The notes: a model not told the origin generated them from the letters alone. Shown: positions 6,679-13,087, counted from the first letter of the stretch. The stretch: 13,087 nt of DNA from an uncultured Eubacteriales bacterium (GCA_900313765.1 OMSN01000081.1:1-13087), one strand, 5' to 3'. Program-made: numbers and translations.

Positions 6679-7402
6679 TTGGAACAGAAAGTCATGCGGG
6701 AGATCCTGACCCGTGTTAAGAATAATGAAATCAGTGTGGAAGAAGCCCTTCTTCTGGCGAAGGAGGAACCGTTCACCGATCTTGGATATGCGAAGATTGA
6801 CAATCACCGCCAGCTTCGCCAGGGTGTCTGCGAAGTGATCTACGGGGCCGGGAAGACCGGGGAACAGATCCTGGGCATCGCGCAGCAGATGCATGACACT
6901 GGTGTGAAGACGATACTGATCACACGGATGAATGGGGACAAGGCGTCTTTCGTCGAGAAGAACGGACACTTCAGCAAGTATCGGTATGAGGAGATCCCCC
7001 GGATCGGGATCATCGGAGATCTTCCTGAAAGTGACGGGACCGGAACGATCGTGATCGCTTCCGGAGGAACCAGTGATATGGCGGGAAGTGGTCCGTCTCT
7101 ATGATGTAGGCGTTTCCGGACTGCACCGGCTGCTGTCGCATATGGATGAGATCATGAGTGCCTCGGTCATCGTGGCGGTTGCCGGGATGGAAGGCGCTCT
7201 TGCCAGTGTGATCGGAGGGCTTGCAGACTGTCCGGTCATCGCGGTGCCGACATCGATCGGATATGGGGCGAATTTCGGCGGACTGTCAGCCTTGCTCTCG
7301 ATGTTGAATTCCTGTGCCAGCGGCGTATCCGTTGTAAATATTGATAACGGATTCGGTGCCGGATACCAGGCAAGCCTGATCAATCATATTGCCCGCAAGT
7401 AA
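6679..7402 (+). pseudogene. larB: larB-like gene broken by an internal deletion and frameshift
   Basis: Two adjoining frames make up one LarB (PurE-like, nickel-pincer cofactor synthesis by carboxylation of nicotinate adenine dinucleotide). The first frame (6679-7104) has the LarB N-domain (DLGYAKIDNHRQLRQG, EVIYGAGKTGEQI, LITRM) and ends at GGTSDM plus seven foreign residues. The second (open through about 7073-7402) continues with [45 protein letters not shown] and [10 protein letters not shown], right to the family end. In intact LarB about 21 residues, including a VAEEA motif, separate GTSD from YDVGV; here 22 bases do. That implies loss of about 41 bases and a frameshift. The start is TTG at 6679, six bases after GGGGAGG; an ATG at 6664 overlaps that site. 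No larC or larE is in the window. Confidence 0.85.
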
Positions 7403-7422
7403 TGCGCAGGGGGGATAGAACG

Positions 7423-8175
7423 TTGGAAAGTGTATTGAAAAATGAACACAGGTCAGATGGCCAGGCCTTCCATGAAGGATTCCGTGACGGGATCCCGATC
7501 GGGCTTGGCTATTTTGCGGTTGCATTTGCGCTGGGAGTTGCGGCCAGGTCTGCCGGTCTGAATCCGCTTCAGGGATTCATTGCCAGCATCACCTGTCTGG
7601 CATCGGCAGGGCAGTACGCAGGATTCACGGTGATTGCGGCAAGGGCGTCTTATTTCGAGATTGCAGTGATCACGCTGGTCGCCAATGCCAGATACCTTCT
7701 CATGAGTACGGCTCTGAGCCAGAAGATCGACCCGAAGAGAAGTTTCCTGCACAGGTTTGGAATCGCATGGTTTGTCACGGATGAGATCTTTGCAATAGAA
7801 ACCAGGCAGAAGGGATATCTGAATCCATTCTATACCTATGGGGCCGGTGCATTTGCGGCACCTATGTGGGCGACGGGAACTGCCATCGGGATCCTGGCGG
7901 GCAACCTGATGCCTGTACGGATCGTCAGTGCACTGAGTGTTGCGCTGTTTGGAATGTTTCTTGCAGTGATTATCCCTCCGGCAAGAGGGGACCGCATTAT
8001 TCTGGGACTGGTCGCAGTCAGTTTCGCGGCGAGCTATGCTGCTTCGAGGCTTCCGTGGATCGGAACGATGTCTTCCGGAACGCGTATCATCCTGCTTACG
8101 GTCATACTGGCGGGGGTCGCGGCAGTGCTGTTCCCGCATCCTTCTGAGGATATGGAAGAAGAGGAAAGTCAATGA
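7423..8175 (+). CDS. azlC: Branched-chain amino acid exporter, large subunit
   Basis: About 250 aa, integral membrane protein of the AzlC family, which with AzlD exports branched-chain amino acids and, in some species, other substrates. The N-terminal GFRDGIPIGLGYFAVAFALG segment and the SAGQYAGF and NARYLLM motifs are typical, followed by several hydrophobic helices and an acidic tail. The start is uncertain. TTG at 7423 has a G-run about 8 bases upstream, as in the larB start. ATG at 7402 overlaps the larB-frame stop (TAATG) but lacks a ribosome site. It is translationally linked to azlD, whose ATG overlaps the stop. The break in larB could lower coupled translation here, but the last part of the larB frame still ends at the same place. 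Confidence 0.93.
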   Translation: MESVLKNEHRSDGQAFHEGFRDGIPIGLGYFAVAFALGVAARSAGLNPLQGFIASITCLASAGQYAGFTVIAARASYFEIAVITLVANARYLLMSTALSQKIDPKRSFLHRFGIAWFVTDEIFAIETRQKGYLNPFYTYGAGAFAAPMWATGTAIGILAGNLMPVRIVSALSVALFGMFLAVIIPPARGDRIILGLVAVSFAASYAASRLPWIGTMSSGTRIILLTVILAGVAAVLFPHPSEDMEEEESQ

Positions 8176-8480
8176 ACAGAAATATCAATCTCTATATTCT
8201 GATCATGTTTGCGGTTTCTTATACGATCCGTGCATTGCCGCTCACACTGATCCGCGGAAAGATCCGCTCGCCTTTCCTGCAGTCATTTCTGTATTACGTA
8301 CCCTATGTGACGCTGGCAGTCATGACATTTCCTGCGATCATTCAGTCTACGCAGACACCTCTGTCAGGACTGATCGCCCTGATCGCCGGGGTGATCGCGG
8401 CATGGTTTGGGGCCAGTCTCTTCCAGGTTGCCAGCCTGTGCTGTGTGGTGGTGCTGATCGCAGAATTTATCATTCTGTAA
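8172..8480 (+). CDS. azlD: Branched-chain amino acid exporter, small subunit
   Basis: A 102-aa membrane protein of the AzlD family, the obligate small partner of AzlC. The motif YTIRALPLTLIRGKI near the N-terminus and four hydrophobic segments fit the family and its usual size of about 100-110 aa. The ATG overlaps the azlC stop (ATGA), and GAGGAAAG lies just upstream, so translation is coupled. The gene meets the convergent lysozyme gene with a 7-base gap and no visible terminator. Confidence 0.92.
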   Translation: MNRNINLYILIMFAVSYTIRALPLTLIRGKIRSPFLQSFLYYVPYVTLAVMTFPAIIQSTQTPLSGLIALIAGVIAAWFGASLFQVASLCCVVVLIAEFIIL

Positions 8481-8487
8481 TGCTGGA

Positions 8488-9432
8488 TCATTTCCTTGCG
8501 TTGGGGAAGTACCAGTTCAGGTCCACATAGGCATTGATGCCATTCACCCGGCCGGTGTGACTGTACTGCCAGATATCATATGGATAGGAATAGCGCAGTT
8601 TATCGTCATGTTCTGCAACCCATGCGACATACGCTGTATTGCGTGATACCTCGTTCTTCAGATATTTCGGGATAAATGAGCGGGAAGTGTACCACCCGAC
8701 AGGATAACCCAGGCGGCTCATCCTGTTGCAGAAACCGGTCACAAGAGAGGAGCACAGCTCCTTGCCTTTCCTGAACTGGGAATTGGATTCGATGTCAATA
8801 AATACCGGCATGTCGAAGGTCTTTCCCTTGATGGCTTTCATGCACCGGCGGATCTCCTTTTTCAGCTGGGACTGGGTGGTCGCTGTGACAAACCAGTAAC
8901 AGCCGACCTTCAGGCCTGCAGCCTTTGCTTTTCTGTAGTTCTGCTTAAACTTCGTATCCACAGCATTTCCATGTCCTGCACGCATGATCACAAAGTCGAT
9001 CCCGTCACTCTTGACCTTTTTGAAATTGATCGTTCCCTGCCAGATGGAGACGTCGATCCCGTGCATGGCGCCTTCGGTATTGATGGCATCCCCCGGATCA
9101 TAGACGCGGACCCTGCAGACAAGTTTCTTGCCTGCCACACGGGCGAAGATTCTGCAGGTTCCAGGATCGCGCCCGGTCACAAGCCCGTGTTCATCCACAG
9201 TGGCAACACGTCCCTTTCCTGACTTCCAGGTGACAGGCTGTGTGGTCCCTTCGACCTTCAGCTGGAGTGTATAGCCGGGCACCAGATCCGCAGACTCTTT
9301 GTTCAGGCGGACCTTTGCCTGGGCAGCATGCGTTTTCGGCAGAAGTGTCGGAAACAGAAGCAGCAGTGCGGCTGAGAGCAGGAGCAGAACCGCTTTCTTT
9401 ACAGATTTATCAGAAAATGAATGAGCCATCAT
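8488..9432 (-). CDS. Secreted GH25 lysozyme with N-terminal Ig-like (Big2) domain
   Basis: A 314-aa muramidase expected to cut the MurNAc-GlcNAc bond outside the cell. Residues 9-38 are a signal peptide (KSVKK, a Leu-rich core, then THAAQA). Residues about 40-111 are a bacterial Ig-like domain (VPGYTLQLKV, VTWKSG, ATVDEHGLVTG). Residues about 123-312 are GH25: HGIDVSIWQG (Asp127), FVIMRAGHG, GCYWFV, the catalytic FIDIE (Asp213, Glu215) and DIWQYSHTG. The start at 9432 has GGGAGGG eight bases upstream and is followed by a second ATG. An ATG at 9510 would put 26 residues before the signal peptide and translate through the promoter. Its role could be wall remodelling or attack on competitors; context does not decide. 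Confidence 0.93.
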   Translation of the reverse strand: MMAHSFSDKSVKKAVLLLLSAALLLLFPTLLPKTHAAQAKVRLNKESADLVPGYTLQLKVEGTTQPVTWKSGKGRVATVDEHGLVTGRDPGTCRIFARVAGKKLVCRVRVYDPGDAINTEGAMHGIDVSIWQGTINFKKVKSDGIDFVIMRAGHGNAVDTKFKQNYRKAKAAGLKVGCYWFVTATTQSQLKKEIRRCMKAIKGKTFDMPVFIDIESNSQFRKGKELCSSLVTGFCNRMSRLGYPVGWYTSRSFIPKYLKNEVSRNTAYVAWVAEHDDKLRYSYPYDIWQYSHTGRVNGINAYVDLNWYFPNARK

Positions 9433-9468
9433 CGATTGTACCCTCCCTGTGTATGCATATACAAAGTC

Positions 9469-9477
9469 ATTATACCA
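9469..9477 (-). promoter_or_regulatory. Extended -10 promoter of the GH25 lysozyme gene
   Basis: On the minus strand TGG is followed by a perfect TATAAT (9469-9474), an extended -10. No good -35 is visible. It lies about 37 bases upstream of the start codon. Confidence 0.6.
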
Positions 9478-9514
9478 TGTCACAGAGGCTTCGTGGAAAC
9501 CCTCCAACAATTAC

Positions 9515-9543
9515 TTGATTTTCACAGGGCGATTCAATATGAT
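9515..9543 (+). promoter_or_regulatory. Promoter of the acidic-protein gene
   Basis: TTGATT (9515-9520) and TATGAT (9538-9543) are spaced 17 bp apart, 67 bases before the ATG at 9611. It is divergent from the lysozyme promoter. Confidence 0.6.
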
Positions 9544-9610
9544 GGTAACAACGCTCAAAACGAATCCCCCTTCCGTGGCGCTGCGGAAGTATAGAAGACA
9601 GGAGAATACA

Positions 9611-10258
9611 ATGAATCTGGACAGACTGGTAGATGAGATCATGCAGGAGATCCCTGAGTTTACGATCCCGAAGGCATATGTAAGATCTCTGATCGAGGAG
9701 AATATAGACTGTTTTGACACCCGGGTGGAAGTGCTGTCAGAGACGAAGATGCAGCTGACGGAAGAATCGGGGATGGAATTCCTGCTCACCCGTGAGGAAG
9801 CGGAGGAGTATCTGTGTGATGAGATGCCGGACGAGAAGTGGGATCAGATCAGTGAGAACGGTATGGTGAGTTCCCGGCTTCTCAAAGCGATGGAAGATGA
9901 TGAAGAGAGTACACTTTTTGAGCTGCTGAAGAAAATGCCGCTGATTCCTGCTGCAAAGATGATCGGGAGCATTGTTATGAAAAACCTGGAACAGCGCGGC
10001 ATAGAACTTGGACCGGATGAAGCAGATGCAGTGTGCATGAGTGTGATCGAGGACCTGAATACATCCCTTGGCGAACTGAACGGGGAATTCGATGATGACG
10101 ATGATGATGAGGGTGACTTCGAAGATACGGAAGATGTGTTCGGGGAACTTGGAATCGGGTTCGACATGGAGGATCCGGGGGAACCTGTGAATCCTGACAA
10201 CATCCAGATCCCGAGAGGCAGACGCAGCCGCATTACCCGTTTTCCGGGAAAAAAATGA
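9611..10258 (+). CDS. Acidic protein of unknown function
   Basis: A 215-aa protein I do not recognise. It is strongly acidic and mostly helical in appearance, with no signal peptide or membrane segment, so probably cytoplasmic. Residues 1-125 are rich in Glu and Leu. A stretch near residues 107-120 (LLKKMPLIPAAKMIG) is the most hydrophobic. Residues 161-166 are six consecutive Asp, followed by more Glu/Asp, and the last 15 residues turn basic (PRGRRSRITRFPGKK). AGGAG sits 6-7 bases before the ATG at 9611; an upstream in-frame ATG at 9449 would run through both the lysozyme promoter and this gene's promoter and is rejected. A dedicated promoter and ribosome site, plus a clean frame, make it a real gene. 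The acidic block with a basic end suggests a binding partner such as a basic protein or nucleic acid, but that is only a guess. Confidence 0.85.
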   Translation: MNLDRLVDEIMQEIPEFTIPKAYVRSLIEENIDCFDTRVEVLSETKMQLTEESGMEFLLTREEAEEYLCDEMPDEKWDQISENGMVSSRLLKAMEDDEESTLFELLKKMPLIPAAKMIGSIVMKNLEQRGIELGPDEADAVCMSVIEDLNTSLGELNGEFDDDDDDEGDFEDTEDVFGELGIGFDMEDPGEPVNPDNIQIPRGRRSRITRFPGKK

Positions 10259-10320
10259 GAACGCCTGCGGCCAGAGCAAGAACCAGAGATAAGAATCCTG
10301 GAATTGCAGTGAATAAAAGC

Positions 10321-10357
10321 AAAACCCCGAAACCATTGAAAAGGCTTCGGGGTTTTT
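10321..10357. terminator. Terminator between the acidic-protein gene and tRNA-Gly
   Basis: Arms AAAACCCCGAA (10321-10331) and TTCGGGGTTTT (10346-10356) pair perfectly over 11 bp with a 14-base loop. There are T-tracts on both sides: TTTTT on plus, and TTTTGCTTTT on minus after the tRNA. It probably works in both directions. Confidence 0.9.
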
Positions 10358-10358
10358 C

Positions 10359-10429
10359 AGCAGCTGACGGGAATCGAACCCGCCTCCCCAGCTTGGGAAG
10401 CTGGTGTTCTACCGATGAACTACAACTGC
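10359..10429 (-). tRNA. tRNA-Gly, anticodon CCC
   Basis: A 71-base cloverleaf read on the minus strand. The acceptor arms GCAGTTG and CAGCTGC pair with one G-U, and a U discriminator base at 10359 fits glycine. The anticodon stem CCAGC/GCTGG encloses loop TTCCCAA, so the anticodon is CCC, reading GGG. The T-arm is GCGGG-TTCGATT-CCCGT. CCA is not encoded. A terminator follows directly. A TATAAT on the minus strand at 10473-10478 may be its promoter -10, but I see no convincing -35. Confidence 0.96.
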
Positions 10430-10506
10430 AGGACTCAATAATATATAATCATAAATTATTCATAAAATGATTATTATACGCTACCATAATGCTTATCAGA
10501 GAAGCG

Positions 10507-10536
10507 TTGACAGAGCAACAGGAAACGGAGTATTAT
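10507..10536 (+). promoter_or_regulatory. Promoter of the 96-aa protein gene
   Basis: A perfect TTGACA (10507-10512), an 18-bp spacer and TATTAT (10531-10536). The start is predicted near 10543, about 45 bases before the ATG at 10589. Confidence 0.65.
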
Positions 10537-10569
10537 GGTTGTGCAGACAAGTTCGAATATAAGGACCTT

Positions 10570-10596
10570 ATGGTAACAGAGTTATATTATGGATAA
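10570..10596 (+). CDS. Possible 8-codon leader frame overlapping the next gene
   Basis: ATG at 10570 follows AAGGACC (4-base gap from AAGGA) and encodes MVTELYYG, then TAA. It overlaps the first codons of the 96-aa gene in another frame. The AAGGA site fits this frame better than the ATG at 10589, which otherwise has a poor ribosome site. Translation is not proven. Confidence 0.3.
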   Translation: MVTELYYG

Positions 10597-10879
10597 AACG
10601 ATCGAAGTCGGCGGCTGCAGAATTGTTCTCTCAATGAATCGCAGCAGTGAAGAAGTAACGGATAATATTGATGCCTACGACATGGAAGGCAATCACCTGT
10701 GGAACATCTCTGAAGTAGAAGGGATGAGCAAGGACAGGTACTCGTATTCTGCGATCTGGGAAGAGGGGACGGATATGTTCACCTGTTATACCTGCGATGG
10801 CATTACTTTTGTGATCGGGACGGAGAATCCGCATATCATCCGCACCCGTTTTCCGAGGTTTGCTTACTCGCTGGACTAA
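10589..10879 (+). CDS. Small protein of unknown function (96 aa)
   Basis: I do not recognise this protein. It starts MDKTIEVGGCRIVLS, has no signal peptide or membrane segment, and alternates hydrophobic and polar residues in a way that suggests a mostly beta fold. It has many aromatic and acidic residues and three Cys (one near residue 10, two in FTCYTCDG). The frame is backed by a dedicated promoter with a perfect -35. The ribosome site is poor; the AAGGA at 10561 is about 23 bases upstream and better serves a short overlapping frame. It stands alone between tRNA-Gly and the glucokinase terminator. Confidence 0.65.
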   Translation: MDKTIEVGGCRIVLSMNRSSEEVTDNIDAYDMEGNHLWNISEVEGMSKDRYSYSAIWEEGTDMFTCYTCDGITFVIGTENPHIIRTRFPRFAYSLD

Positions 10880-10924
10880 AACCGGTGATCACTGCCGGGA
10901 TGGACATTAGCTCTATGAAACGAA

Positions 10925-10953
10925 ACAGGGCCAGGCGCTGCGCCTGGCCCTGT
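10925..10953 (-). terminator. Terminator of the ROK glucokinase gene
   Basis: A 13-bp GC-rich stem (10925-10937 with 10941-10953) has a 3-base loop, followed on the minus strand by TTCGTTTC. It is 13 bases beyond the glucokinase stop. The T-tract is interrupted, so efficiency is uncertain. It may also stop plus-strand transcription from the 96-aa gene. Confidence 0.8.
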
Positions 10954-10965
10954 CTGATGTTTGAT

Positions 10966-11982
10966 TTATGCTTTTTTGGACTTGCCTGCATCTTTTTTCT
11001 TCTTTGTCTTGGGCTCGGTTCCTTCCGCGTCATGGATCATTGCAAGGGATCCGTATATGTTGGAGTCATCGCCCAGGGAGGCACTCTTCAGTTCTACAGT
11101 GGTGCGGATCGAAGGCATGCAGTATTTGTCGATCTCGGCAAGAACCTTGTCACGGATCAGATCGCCGGTCGCTTCGACAACTCCGCCGCCGTAGATCACA
11201 ACTTCCGGACTGAAGGTATTAATCAGGTTGCCGGTACCGACTGCAAGATAATGGCAGGCGCGGTCGATCGCTTCCATGGTCACCTGGTCTTTATTTGCGA
11301 GCGCTTTCTTGAGGTATTTGCTGCGGAATACGCCGTTCTGGACATGCTCGCCCATCTCGGATTCTCTGCCGCGGGATACCTGCTGGCGGATATAATCGGA
11401 GATTCCCTTCTTGCTGGAGAAGGCCTCCAGGCAGCCTCTCTGACCGCAGCCGCACATCGGTCCCTCGGGATCGAGGATCATGTGACCGTATTCGGCAGCC
11501 TTGAACTGGTTGCCGGTGTACAGCGAACCGTTCAGGATCAGGCCGCCGCCCATGCCGGTTCCCACGAAGAAGCCGACAACGTGCTTGTAGCCTCTTGCCG
11601 CGCCGTATTTGAATTCACCCAGAACTCCGACGTTGACATCATTGCCGATATAGAACGGGACTCCGAACTTTTTCTCCATCGGCGTCTTGATGTCATAGTT
11701 GCGGAATGGAAGGTTCGGTGTAAACAGGATGATTCCTTTCTCCTGGTCGATGACGCCGGGAGCACCGGCGGAGATCGCATTGAGCTGAGACTTTTTGATG
11801 CCGGAAGACTTCAGCAGTTCTTCGACAACGCTGACGATGACTTCTTCCACATTCTGGGATGAAGCGCCGTTCTCCGCGGATTTTTTCTTATACCTGTAGA
11901 CGATGTTGTCCTTGCTGTCAAATACGGCACCCAGGACTTTCGTACCGCCGATATCAAGACAAATATTATATTTCTCAGCCAT
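10966..11982 (-). CDS. ROK-family glucokinase
   Basis: A 338-aa cytoplasmic sugar kinase, most likely ATP-dependent glucose phosphorylation. The ATP phosphate motif DIGGTK is at residues 10-15. The catalytic Asp115 lies in GNDVN. GTGMGGG follows near 141, EYGH gives Glu164 and His167, and the ROK zinc signature CGCGQRGC has Cys177, Cys179 and Cys184. It has no helix-turn-helix, so it is a kinase rather than a ROK repressor. The start at 11982 has AGGAGG upstream; a longer frame back to 12279 would run through the promoter region. The last 17 residues are a Lys-rich tail (TKKKKDAGKSKKA), longer than in most ROK kinases I know. The sugar could also be a related hexose or N-acetyl sugar; glucokinase is the most likely. 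Confidence 0.93.
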   Translation of the reverse strand: MAEKYNICLDIGGTKVLGAVFDSKDNIVYRYKKKSAENGASSQNVEEVIVSVVEELLKSSGIKKSQLNAISAGAPGVIDQEKGIILFTPNLPFRNYDIKTPMEKKFGVPFYIGNDVNVGVLGEFKYGAARGYKHVVGFFVGTGMGGGLILNGSLYTGNQFKAAEYGHMILDPEGPMCGCGQRGCLEAFSSKKGISDYIRQQVSRGRESEMGEHVQNGVFRSKYLKKALANKDQVTMEAIDRACHYLAVGTGNLINTFSPEVVIYGGGVVEATGDLIRDKVLAEIDKYCMPSIRTTVELKSASLGDDSNIYGSLAMIHDAEGTEPKTKKKKDAGKSKKA

Positions 11983-12009
11983 GAACCTCTCCTCCTTGAT
12001 GTGAACACA

Positions 12010-12044
12010 TTGTAATAAAATACAAATATCCGGTTTGTATACCG
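12010..12044. repeat. Two small palindromes upstream of the glucokinase gene
   Basis: TTGTA-N6-TACAA (12010-12025) and the near-palindrome CGGTTTGTATACCG (12031-12044), five bases apart, lie in the leader/promoter of the glucokinase gene. Both contain the word TTGTA or its complement. They are possible operator sites, unproven. Confidence 0.35.
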
Positions 12045-12131
12045 CCTTTATCCCTGTGCGGCACCCCGTATAAACAAGTCTCATGCCTATGATAACACAC
12101 AATGGATGTTTTCGCTTCAAAGAATCTGCGA

Positions 12132-12137
12132 TATACT
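12132..12137 (+). promoter_or_regulatory. Possible udk promoter -10
   Basis: TATACT at 12132-12137 is a good -10, with a weak TTTTCG 17 bp upstream (12109-12114). It lies about 48 bases before the ATG at 12185. The call is tentative. Confidence 0.3.
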
Positions 12138-12184
12138 GAAGAAAATAAAAAACTGTGAACAAAACACAGAAAGGACCGGGGACT

Positions 12185-12814
12185 ATGAATGGAAACGATA
12201 TTATTGTGATCGGGATCGCCGGCGGGACCGGAAGCGGCAAGACAACCATCACGAAGAAACTGGAAGAGAAGTTCGGCAACGATGTGACGGTGATCTACCA
12301 TGACAACTACTACAAGGCACGTCATGAGCTGACGTATGAGGAGAGGGTCAGGCTGAATTATGACCACCCGGAGGCTTTTGACACGGAACTGATGATCCGT
12401 GACCTGGAAGCGCTTCGCAGCGGAGCGGCGATCGACTGTCCGGTTTATGATTATACAGTCTATGACAGGACAGACCGGACCGTGACCGTGGTTCCTTCCA
12501 GAGTCATCATCGTGGAAGGAATCCTCATATTCCATGAGAAAGCTCTTCGTGATCTGATGGATATCAAACTGTTTGTCGATGCTGATGCGGATGTCCGGAT
12601 CCTGCGCCGCATCGTGCGCGATGTCAAAGAGAGGGGAAGATCGCTGGACAGTGTCATTTCCCAGTACCTGACCACCGTCAAGCCCATGCATGAGGCGTTT
12701 GTGGAGCCGTCCAAGAGGTATGCGGACGTGATCATCCCGGAGGGCGGAAGGAACAAGGTGGCGCTGGATATGGTGATCAACCGGGTACGCTATCATCTGG
12801 AAGAAAAAGAATGA
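12185..12814 (+). CDS. udk: Uridine kinase
   Basis: A 209-aa P-loop kinase that phosphorylates uridine and cytidine to UMP and CMP in pyrimidine salvage. The Walker A motif GGTGSGKTT is at residues 13-21. DNYY follows strand 2, then NYDHPEAFD, the YDYTVYDR nucleoside-binding segment, VEGILIF (Walker B region) and RRIVRDVKERGR (lid). The length and order match bacterial Udk. The start at 12185 has AAAGGA nine bases upstream; a GTG at 12155 would add ten residues of no family likeness. No terminator follows, so transcription may run on into araD, which also has its own promoter. Confidence 0.95.
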   Translation: MNGNDIIVIGIAGGTGSGKTTITKKLEEKFGNDVTVIYHDNYYKARHELTYEERVRLNYDHPEAFDTELMIRDLEALRSGAAIDCPVYDYTVYDRTDRTVTVVPSRVIIVEGILIFHEKALRDLMDIKLFVDADADVRILRRIVRDVKERGRSLDSVISQYLTTVKPMHEAFVEPSKRYADVIIPEGGRNKVALDMVINRVRYHLEEKE

Positions 12815-12852
12815 TAAGACGTCGCAAATTGATTCTCGGAGATGCATATTTC

Positions 12853-12861
12853 TGCTATAAT
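12853..12861 (+). promoter_or_regulatory. araD promoter (extended -10)
   Basis: TGC followed by a perfect TATAAT (12856-12861) forms an extended -10. A TTGATT at 12829-12834 is too far (21 bp) to be a normal -35. The start is predicted near 12868, about 45 bases before araD. Confidence 0.6.
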
Positions 12862-12868
12862 GAAAGTC

Positions 12869-12886
12869 AGCGGGTTTCATGGAAAC
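12869..12886. promoter_or_regulatory. Putative operator at the araD start site
   Basis: The palindrome GTTTC-ATG-GAAAC (12874-12886) sits just after the predicted transcription start. It overlaps AGCGGGTTTC (12869-12878), which also occurs reversed in the araA leader (3914-3923). Confidence 0.4.
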
Positions 12887-12913
12887 ATGAGTTGATATTT
12901 GGAGGATTCAATT

Positions 12914-13087
12914 ATGCTTGAAAAACTGAAAGAGGATGTGTGCAGGGCGAATCTGCAGCTTCCGGAATATGGTCTTGTCACGTTTACATGGGGCAATGTC
13001 AGCGGCATCGACCGTGAGAAGGGACTGTTCGTGATCAAACCCAGCGGCGTATCCTACGAGGAACTGAAGCCGTCGGATATGGTTGTC
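12914..13087 (+). CDS. araD: L-ribulose-5-phosphate 4-epimerase, 5' part
   Basis: The first 58 codons of a class II aldolase-fold epimerase that converts L-ribulose-5-phosphate to D-xylulose-5-phosphate, the last step of the arabinose pathway. The start [20 protein letters not shown], then [11 protein letters not shown] and [18 protein letters not shown], are typical of AraD. GNVSG and the KPSG loop form the phosphate-binding region. GGAGGA is about 7 bases upstream of the ATG. The zinc-binding His residues and the C-terminus lie beyond the window. It completes the pathway begun by araA, but from a separate promoter 7.5 kb away. Fuculose-phosphate aldolase is a related family, but the fit here is to AraD. 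Confidence 0.93.
   Translation, partial: MLEKLKEDVCRANLQLPEYGLVTFTWGNVSGIDREKGLFVIKPSGVSYEELKPSDMVV

Noticed and set aside
7453..8172. A 239-codon minus-strand open frame opposite azlC
   Set aside because: It is very rich in Arg, His and Cys, as expected from reading a membrane protein gene backwards.
10885..11862. A 325-codon plus-strand open frame opposite the glucokinase gene
   Set aside because: It is fully antisense to a clear ROK kinase, crosses the terminator hairpin, has no ribosome site and no recognisable motif.
11975..12880. A 301-codon minus-strand open frame opposite udk
   Set aside because: The plus strand encodes a complete uridine kinase; the minus frame has no motif or ribosome site.

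Overview
The window looks like chromosome of a low- to mid-GC Bacillota, most likely a gut Clostridia/Lachnospiraceae-type bacterium. The reasons are strong GGAGG-type ribosome sites, TTGACA/TATAAT-type promoters, meso-diaminopimelate dehydrogenase, AzlC/AzlD, ROK glucokinase and LacI-type sugar control, and short intergenic gaps. This placement is inferred from gene content and protein style; no species can be named. There is no gene-free stretch over 300 bases; the longest are 637-891 and 3707-3979, and both are promoter regions.

Layout from left to right. (1) Positions 1-636, minus strand: a PIN-like nuclease-fold protein with a long low-complexity tail that runs off the window. (2) 892-2639, plus: an envelope pair, an L,D-transpeptidase and a feruloyl-esterase-like alpha/beta hydrolase. 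(3) 2645-5431: a LacI-family regulator (minus) divergent from L-arabinose isomerase araA (plus), with two well-formed promoters whose -35 boxes lie 19 bp apart, and a bidirectional terminator after araA. (4) 5506-6483, minus: ddh (lysine/meso-DAP synthesis). (5) 6679-8480, plus: a larB-like gene broken by an internal deletion and frameshift, then azlC and azlD (branched-chain amino acid export). (6) 8488-9432, minus: a secreted GH25 lysozyme with an Ig-like domain. (7) 9611-10258, plus: an acidic protein of unknown function. (8) 10359-10429, minus: tRNA-Gly(CCC) and its terminator. (9) 10589-10879, plus: a 96-aa protein of unknown function. (10) 10966-11982, minus: ROK glucokinase. (11) 12185-12814, plus: uridine kinase udk. 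(12) 12914 to the end, plus: the start of araD.

The main functional thread is pentose use. araA makes L-ribulose and araD epimerises L-ribulose-5-phosphate, but the two genes sit about 7.5 kb apart with unrelated genes between them. The kinase araB and any arabinose transporter are not in the window. The two ara leaders share a 10-base word, which could mark a shared operator. A second thread is the cell envelope: L,D-transpeptidase, ddh (supplies meso-DAP) and the GH25 lysozyme.

I see no CRISPR array, transposase, phage gene or recognisable defence system. The points most worth a second look are the broken larB, an araA that lacks one expected metal-ligand histidine, the shared araA/araD leader word, and three poorly understood proteins: the PIN-like protein with repeat tail, the acidic 215-aa protein, and the 96-aa protein with an overlapping 8-codon leader frame.
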